From: Protonemura montana
Taxonomy: Eukaryota; Arthropoda; Insecta; Plecoptera; Nemouridae
DNA length: 64,000 nt
NCBI GenBank assembly: GCA_947568835.1
Contig: OX387603.1
Span: 22,406,651-22,470,650 of the forward strand
Direction of reading: 5' to 3'
Shown: one piece after another, positions 57,381 through 64,000 of the stretch
How the letters are laid out: each line of letters opens with the position of its first letter
How positions within the stretch are numbered: position 1 is the stretch's first letter
Translations under genes and position numbers: made by a program
Notes under the pieces: generated by a model
Seen by the model: only the letters and a program-made list of their open reading frames with translations
Told to the model about the DNA's origin: nothing
The model's database searches: none

Positions 57381-59185
57381 GCGGTTGATTGGGTTGCACC
57401 ACGCGGCGTTTCCTCGGAGTGCTCTCCACGACGGCAAAAAAACGCTTCCCCTGCGTAGCGGTGCAACTTTCAAGTGCAACAACCACTCGGATAATGGATT
57501 CCATTAACATCTTCGTGGAAACTCGATGGTAAAAAATATTAACGCAGTCTTGCAACTTTTAAAGTATATCGGAGATTTTCGTAGCATGATTGCATGTCGA
57601 AGTAATTATTTCTTTCTGACGGCAAAAGAATATAATTATTCTTGGAAATCAGGGTGAGAACGCTGCAATGCATTTCACCAATCACGAGTTATGAAAATCG
57701 GTTTACAATGCAGCGCATCTCGAATCAAAGTGTCCACTCATGTTCGAGGAAGCAGATGGACGGATGTGGGACAGCGTCTCTTCCACGATTGCATTCTTTT
57801 TGTAACAAGAACAAAACTGATTACAAAAGATCACCGATAAAGAAAGTGCTATAAAGCTAACCTTGTACCAGATAGCCGTGGATAGTTAGCCTATACTTGG
57901 TTCTTAAAATACGTGTGCTTCAGGTTTGGGCATTCGTCGCGGTTGCCAATAATCGCACCAGTATGAACGATCGACAGAGACGTCTAGCACAGCCCAGGTG
58001 CAGGTGGAACCGCGACAGACAATTCGCACGGGACCTTGTCCTAGAATAATGGCAAAATGGCGGCGCCATGCAATTTCAAGTCGCTACCCTATAAGGACAC
58101 CACTCGTCCCGTCCCGTCCACTGAATGGGTGACCCGTCGTGCGGACAAGCGGGGGCCGAGGGGCATTTTTGTCGAGATGACATAACCGAATCGTGTCAGC
58201 CGCCGTAGAAAATATTGAGAGCGCCAGGTTTGGCTTATGGTTTTGCAATCGCGATGACCGAGCAGACGATGGATAATTATAGACGACGCCGTTCAAGAGG
58301 TCGAGAATTGGCAACAACACATTGATTTGAAATAAAGAATCGATACACAGATTCCTGGTCGGTAGTACCAGTTCTTGAATTAGGTAATTATGTGATGCTT
58401 AATTTGTGGATTGCGTAACTGGAAAAATGCATCGGAGTCCTTGCGATAGTCAACGTCGCGGCCCAGCGAACAGAGCAACAACAAACTTCTAAGCCAAACT
58501 AAATTTAAACTCAGCTCATCGCGGCACGCCCCTGCTTTTTTCACTTGTTGTTTTCGCCTGGCGTTGCAGAATAAAACGCACTTTGTAATTCATTGTTATT
58601 TAGGTGGGTCACTTCAGAAATGTCACGATTTCATAAAGAACTTAGGTCAGGACTGCAAACGGACAGATTGCCAAGAAAAAAAACGTGCGAGTGCCAAGAA
58701 AAATCAGCGCGGTGTAACCTCTGCCTACGTCAACGTGGAAATTATGTGCGGTTACTTTTTTTAGCCCGTGCCCGTTGAATGCGTGCCAAAAAGAACGTGA
58801 CGGGGGAAAGATATGTTATGCGAAAGGGAAAACAATGTAACATGGCGGCCGAGTTGTCGCGCTAGCAGCAGACAGAATGACTCTCTACACCTCGTTGCTT
58901 TCAGGAAAAAAGCTTTTCTAACTGTCAGTACCTACACAATTATCATGCTGCTTTAAAGCGAGGCAATTAAGCGAGGTAATATCAACTCAACTCTTCCACA
59001 GTATCAATGTTATCAGTTAGACAATTACATTTTCGGCTGTTTACTCTATTCATTATCTATTTCCTTAAATTCAACCTTGCCACGCTAAACAAATAGTGGT
59101 ACGCTACATTAGGCTCATTTACTGTTCACCATGAACTCGAATTTAGCGATGGCATTGAATTTCTTCTGCACATATCGCTGCTCTA
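57381..59185. other. Non-coding sequence, nothing recognised
   Basis: No supported gene, RNA or repeat. Confidence 0.45.
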
Positions 59186-59189
59186 GGGC

Positions 59190-59263
59190 AAGCAAGCACC
59201 AAGCAAGCACCAAGCAAGCACCATTCAAACACAAAGTAAGCACCAAGTAAGCAAGCAAGCAAG
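59190..59263. repeat. (AAGCAAGCACC)n minisatellite
   Basis: Three exact 11-bp units, then degenerate units (AAGTAAGCACC, AAGCAAGC) to about 59263. Confidence 0.9.
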
Positions 59264-60149
59264 TCGGGCAACGCAATGATGATGCTAATGTGCATCTGTA
59301 TTTTTTCCGCCATTAGTATTTGCCACGGCTAAATATTCCTGGCGCGTATGATGCGGATGCTGTCCTTGAATGAGTTCGCTGCACTTGCAGAGCGCCAGTA
59401 CGGCCGATACGCGCCTCCTGATTGGACGGCGGCAGCCAATCGCAAGCTCCCATCCGCTTTCCCCCTCGCTTCCGGCCCGTGCGGACTACAACTATGGCGC
59501 ACGCGAAACAAAATAGACAATTATTGGGAAGATAAACACTCGCGCCACGTTATCGGATCGATATGATCAATATGCGCGAGATTATATTAACTATGGCTTG
59601 TGTGCGATTACTTTCATATATGCATTGCCAAAGATCGCTATTTCATTGGGCTAGGCTTGGTTTTTGTATTTTCCCTCAGAATTCTTTGTGTGCGTAGCTT
59701 TACTGCATTTCACCGTAAAGAACAGAGCAGATTTGCATCTTCCTAACATATGTTGGACTAACTACTGCTACGCCCCAAAAACTTATACAACCTGCCATCG
59801 GGATTTGGGAATAAAAAAGCTTTTGGGCAGTTTTCGGACTGCGAGCAGCGCCTAGCAGCAGAGTATCCTCTGCGGAGATGCAAATCCGCACTCGAACTTG
59901 GGACGAAATGGAGAGAAGTCTCCGTAATGGCTCAGTAAACGTGGGGGCGGACAACCAGTAAACGTGCTATTGAGGCGTCGTTTCAAAATGCCAACGATTG
60001 AATTCAACTCGAGGAGCATGCTAGACAAAAAACAACAGCGCGTGGTGCTACAGGCAGCATGACTCTTCGCTTTTCTACACGGGCTCTGTGTAAAAGTACT
60101 TAATATACTGTCACATCTCCTCTGACATGTCATTACGGACCGTGCTTGT

Positions 60150-60363
60150 TTGAAGCTGGTAGCTCAGGACAATTCAGACGCTGGGCTAATGGGTGTCGGA
60201 GTGAGATTGGATTGTCGCTCTTATAACTATGAGAGAAAAATGTTTGGTAATGAGACATTTCGTGTCTTTGCTATGCCTAACGTAAACGCAATTGTTGTAA
60301 TTTTCAAGAAGCTTTTGCGACAAACTCCCACCGGAAAAATATTAAAAACAGATTTTCGCTAAC
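60150..60363 (+). pseudogene. Possible fragment of an AMP-binding acyl-CoA ligase C-terminus
   Basis: A 70-codon open stretch ending FKKLLRQTPTGKILKTDFR and a stop. PxTPTGKIL+R is the C-terminal A10 signature of the acyl-adenylate-forming family (acyl-CoA ligases, luciferases), in which the Lys is the catalytic residue of the adenylation half-reaction. It is also the usual position: the motif lies a few residues from the C-terminus. The preceding residues do not clearly match the family and there is no ATG at the head. It is a decayed fragment at best, or coincidence. Confidence 0.25.
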
Positions 60364-61350
60364 AACAGGAGAGGAGTAAAAAAGTAAAAGTCATGCGATA
60401 TCGGGCATTGACAGTTTTTTCTCGTATAATGAAAGGGCTGCACCTCGACTTGGGTTGTTGTCCCCACGGAGATTGAAATTACAGCGAGCAGACCGCGCAG
60501 ATTCGCGTCACATCGAGACAGCGCGCCACTGCCAAGCAGCCCGCGAAGGCTGGTTTTATGGGAATGGGTTTTATCCTGCGCCTAGAGTCTGCATCAGTGT
60601 GGCTGACCCACCCAAGGCCAAGGCGTCTTGAGCGAAACGCCAATCGTTGCCGAGTAGAACCGATCCGACCGAACAGGATAGGTAGTCAATGAATTGCTGT
60701 TGCTGCTGTTGCTGCTGCTGTTACCATTGCTATCTCACCATCCTTAATCTATATTCCAGCCACGCAAAGCTGGTCCCTCGACCGGTTAAATCGCGTTGCA
60801 GTGTTGATCGCTGTCCACGCAAAGGTATAGAGCGTATAGAGCGAAGGCCCAACACAATGGGCTTCCTTTTCCTCAAAGATGCATCGGCCGAGTGGGAGAT
60901 CAGATGCATTTCTCAGTACAGACATACAGAACAACGGAAGGGACCGCGCAAAAACGATCGGAGATTAAATTACGTACACACTACTGAGGTACGCGCAATT
61001 GCACGTTTCATTTATGCAGTCCTGTGTGTGCGGTAGCTAAATAAAAACAATTATTGTTGGGTTGAAACGCTTCCAGCTAAAGAGAGCATGCACCCGACAG
61101 GTTCGTGTCCCCATAGAACCGACTTTTTATTATGGAAAAGCGAAAAAAAGGTGAAAGCCAACTAAAGCAATCATGGCCATTTCACGAAAAACACAATTTC
61201 CGCCATGCAACATTCCGGATACCATAATACTTTATCTTCCCGTGTCCCATAAAAGTACTTCCCTCGGGAACTTTGACCTCGTCCCAATGTGGCTAGCGTG
61301 GTTCCAGGACCTTGTCGCCAGGATATTTTCGGCGGGACCAGTGAGGGGAG
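60364..61350. other. Non-coding sequence with a GCTGTT-type microsatellite
   Basis: Contains a GCTGTTGCTGCT repeat at about 60694-60722 and otherwise nothing I can support. Confidence 0.5.
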
Positions 61351-61351
61351 T

Positions 61352-61369
61352 GGGGGGGGGGGGGGGGGG
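61352..61369. repeat. Poly(G) tract, G18
   Basis: Eighteen consecutive G on the + strand, the same homopolymer class as the C tracts but in the opposite orientation. Confidence 0.95.
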
Positions 61370-64000
61370 CGGATTATCAAGGGAAGAGTGCAGCGATAGG
61401 TCAGGTCGGACAGTTCACAACTTTGACCACGCCGAACCGATACCAAAGATTTCGGCACGAAACAGAGGGTGGCTCGAATCGCGCGATGGCGGCTGACTCT
61501 AGTCGTGACTTGTTCGTGCCTCACGAACGCACGGCGAGCAAAGGCCATGGTCATCGCGTCGGAGAACAAGGGAAAAGCGTTGCCGCGTCCACCGGCCGCG
61601 AGCTGACCGACCGACCAGCCGAATTTTCGAGCGTGGCCGAGTCGCGAGCAACCGGTAGCTAATTGGAGACTGCAGCAACCTGCGTTACACCGCACACTGC
61701 CGACCCAGACATCTTATTAGTAGTAAATGGAATGAACTGCAGGGATACATTTTGCGGCGGCTGTTATTTTTGTGTAGGATTACTCTCGGATCCAAGGAAA
61801 TAAAAAAGTCCTGTGCAACGGTTTAAATGAAACATGGCTGGATTTCCCTGCTTTATCCTGCGACGTTTAAAACCGCAAAGAATGAGTACATTTTATTATT
61901 GTTCATTTTCTACCTACCGTAAATGTATCACATTATGCGTCAAAAAGAAAATATCAGCATTTATACAGTCAGGAACTGAAAAGCAAACTAAATGCATATC
62001 ATTAAAATTTTGTAAGTCCCTCGTTTCAATTTGAACATGAAAACAATAATGAAATTATATAATAAAAAAAAAATACGTTTAAATTTAAACTTGCTTTCTT
62101 GAGGATGGACGTTAAGAGTTTCGACCGGAAGCTGGTCACACACCGTCGCCCGTGCGTCAGGTTGGTCGGAAGGCACCTATATTACTCAAGAGCATCGCAT
62201 CGTCAGTCTCTACAGAGCGCATTGTGTTGACTCGCGACGTCGTATAGGGGCTCTTCCCAAGTTCCGGGTCGTTGCATTGACAGGAAGCCGGTGAGTCCGT
62301 CTCCCTGATCTAGAGGTGCACAGCCAGCCGAGCGTGCGCTCAAGGTGGATGTCTCGGCCATGCCGCGCCCGAACCCATCGCAGATAAACGCCTTCCCAGT
62401 GGCGACCAACCCTTCCTTCCTAGTATCCATGCTCACGACGTTAGCAGGTGGCGCGGACGATTCGCACGACGATTCAACTTTCCGGATGTCCGATTACACT
62501 CATAGAGGAAGTCTTCAAACGTTCAACGCATTTTTAAGCTAATTTCAGCCGTTAGTAAAACATTATAGGAGTTATTTCACGGGTAGCGTTTCAACTTTGT
62601 GCGACAGAGAGCCGAAAGGAAACACTTGCTACAACATGGAAGGACAAAGCGAACGAAACGGCGCCTCCACCGACGTCGAAGCATCGTTATACGAGTCCTG
62701 CTCGTGAGCTGGACGACTCGTTGAACAGCGGGTGCCTCGTTGTTTATTCGCTGGGAGATCGTGTTGCCTTTGCAACCCAGAAGCTCCAATTAAAAATCTA
62801 AACTACTAGTTTTCAACCGAGTTGCTCGACAGATTTACTTTTCGCAACCGGCAATCTTCTCAAGAAATCTGCAGCCAGCTAGATATCACAGATGTCCGAA
62901 CTGTGTCCGACTAAAGAGGGCCACTTATCTGCATCCAACGGTTAGAGCACTGAGTGGTCGGTGGTCGGCAGGGCGGGAAGGTGGCACATTATTCTCTAAC
63001 GGGTTACATGACAAAACAAAGGCACCTATTCCTCTGGCCGCCGAGCATGCATGCTAAGGTAATGGCTGGGTGGTGAACGTGAGGGACGTGGGGGACGTGT
63101 CTGGCCCGCGGACGGGGGAACAAGAATGCACCAACCGGAAAGAGAATCGACTCACATCTTCCTTTCTCTCTTGTTTTCTCCGTGTCTACTTGCTTCTATT
63201 TCAAGGTCCTGCTCGGAGGAGAAAAGATCTGAGCACATTTACAATAATCGAGAGCACATGTAGTTTTTACCGAGTGCACTTTTCATGGACTTTGAATGAT
63301 GATAATTAATTGAAATTATAAAGCAGCATGGTCCGTGAGCATTTGGGCTAAGATTTTAATACAGCAATCATATCTTTCGCCGTTTATAATAAATAAAAAT
63401 AACTAATTCAGTCCGCTGTTTGAGCACAAAGAAAGGATTGAAAAAACCGAGAGTGCATCATCTTGTGAATCAGAAAAGCAACGAAGCAGATGGCATGCAA
63501 TTTAGTCACGATGGCCCCGAGATTTAGACCTCCAAAAAAAACAGCGAAATCAAACAGTCTGGCTTTCGTCAATTCTCTGTCCTGTCACTGCCGATTTTTG
63601 TCACGAATAGATTATTATCTCGACGGTTGAATTACGATCTCAATTTATGACGCATAATGAATAGCAATTGTCCACGGTCGATCGGCAATGAGCATTTCGC
63701 GGAATAACTCGCAGTCTCCGAACCGTCCCTGCCAACAATTGGGCAGGCCTGACGAGTACAGATATTAATTGGCACCTCGTGCTTCCTGGGGGCTCGTAAT
63801 ACAACCAAACATGTGACTGCTTTGCCTATTTCTGACCGCCGAGAAAATTGGATAAGAGACCCGAATGCCAAAAACTAGCAGCGCGGCAACCGAAACAGGT
63901 GTTGACCGCCGAAACTACGCTCGCATGGGGTACTAAGAAAAATATCGCGCCCACAAAATGCAAATTCATTTAAAAATAGAAGAAAAAACTTGAAGTGTGA
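61370..64000. other. Non-coding sequence to the window end, nothing recognised
   Basis: Mixed composition. CpG-richer near 61430-61660 and 62200-62480. No exon of either named gene was found. If a longer E74 isoform exists, its first exon should be beyond this end. Confidence 0.45.

Noticed and set aside
61171-61695. 174-codon minus-strand open frame
   Set aside because: Crosses a G18 homopolymer translated as a proline run, and a + strand frame is open over the same bases. Compositional artefact.
42742-64000. Search for the long-isoform (E74A) first exon
   Set aside because: No sequence resembling the known acidic E74A N-terminus was seen on the minus strand. It is probably beyond the window end.
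1-64000. CRISPR arrays, bacterial operons, rRNA genes
   Set aside because: No regularly spaced direct repeats of CRISPR type, no Shine-Dalgarno-led gene trains and no rRNA-like sequence. The window is eukaryotic.

Overview
This window is eukaryotic nuclear DNA. It has GT-AG introns, long AT-rich non-coding stretches, microsatellites and no operon-like packing. The two genes I can name point to an arthropod, most likely an insect: an ETS factor whose DNA-binding domain and flanking motifs match the ecdysone-induced E74 (Eip74EF) family, and a short leucine-rich-repeat protein of the LRRC20 type. I cannot name the species.

Layout. (1) About 290-9110, + strand: the LRRC20-like gene. It has a TATA-type promoter, four coding exons (518-671, 5564-5707, 7640-7807, 8236-8399; 209 codons) and a plausible poly(A) site near 9093. 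Its second intron carries an almost perfect 40-bp-arm inverted repeat. (2) About 9.4-14.2 kb: convergent intergenic DNA with diverged interspersed repeats, a possible Ty3-like remnant and a 31-base C tract. (3) 42.7 kb down to about 14.2 kb, minus strand: the E74-type gene. Six coding exons join to a continuous 439-codon frame. Five introns range from 313 bp to 16 kb, and all are phase 1. The N-terminus looks like a short (B-type) isoform. It contains a PLDLS motif and is preceded by a 15-codon uORF. (4) 42.8-64 kb: no gene I can name. If the family's usual two-promoter layout holds, this may be the intron or upstream control region of a longer E74 isoform whose first exon lies beyond the window. 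It contains an ecdysone-receptor-like inverted repeat, a CpG-dense palindromic island, and several short degraded coding-like patches.

How the genes relate. The two named genes are convergent neighbours and nothing suggests a shared function. E74 factors are early ecdysone-response regulators that turn the hormone pulse into a transcription cascade. The large CpG-rich intron (26.4-42.4 kb) and the DNA upstream are the natural places for its enhancers. Inside that intron, on the opposite strand, is the best candidate for an unrecognised gene: an intronless 118-codon frame at 27621-27974, interrupted by one TAA and followed at once by a canonical poly(A) signal. Gene-like signals outside the two main genes are tentative, since no database search could be run.
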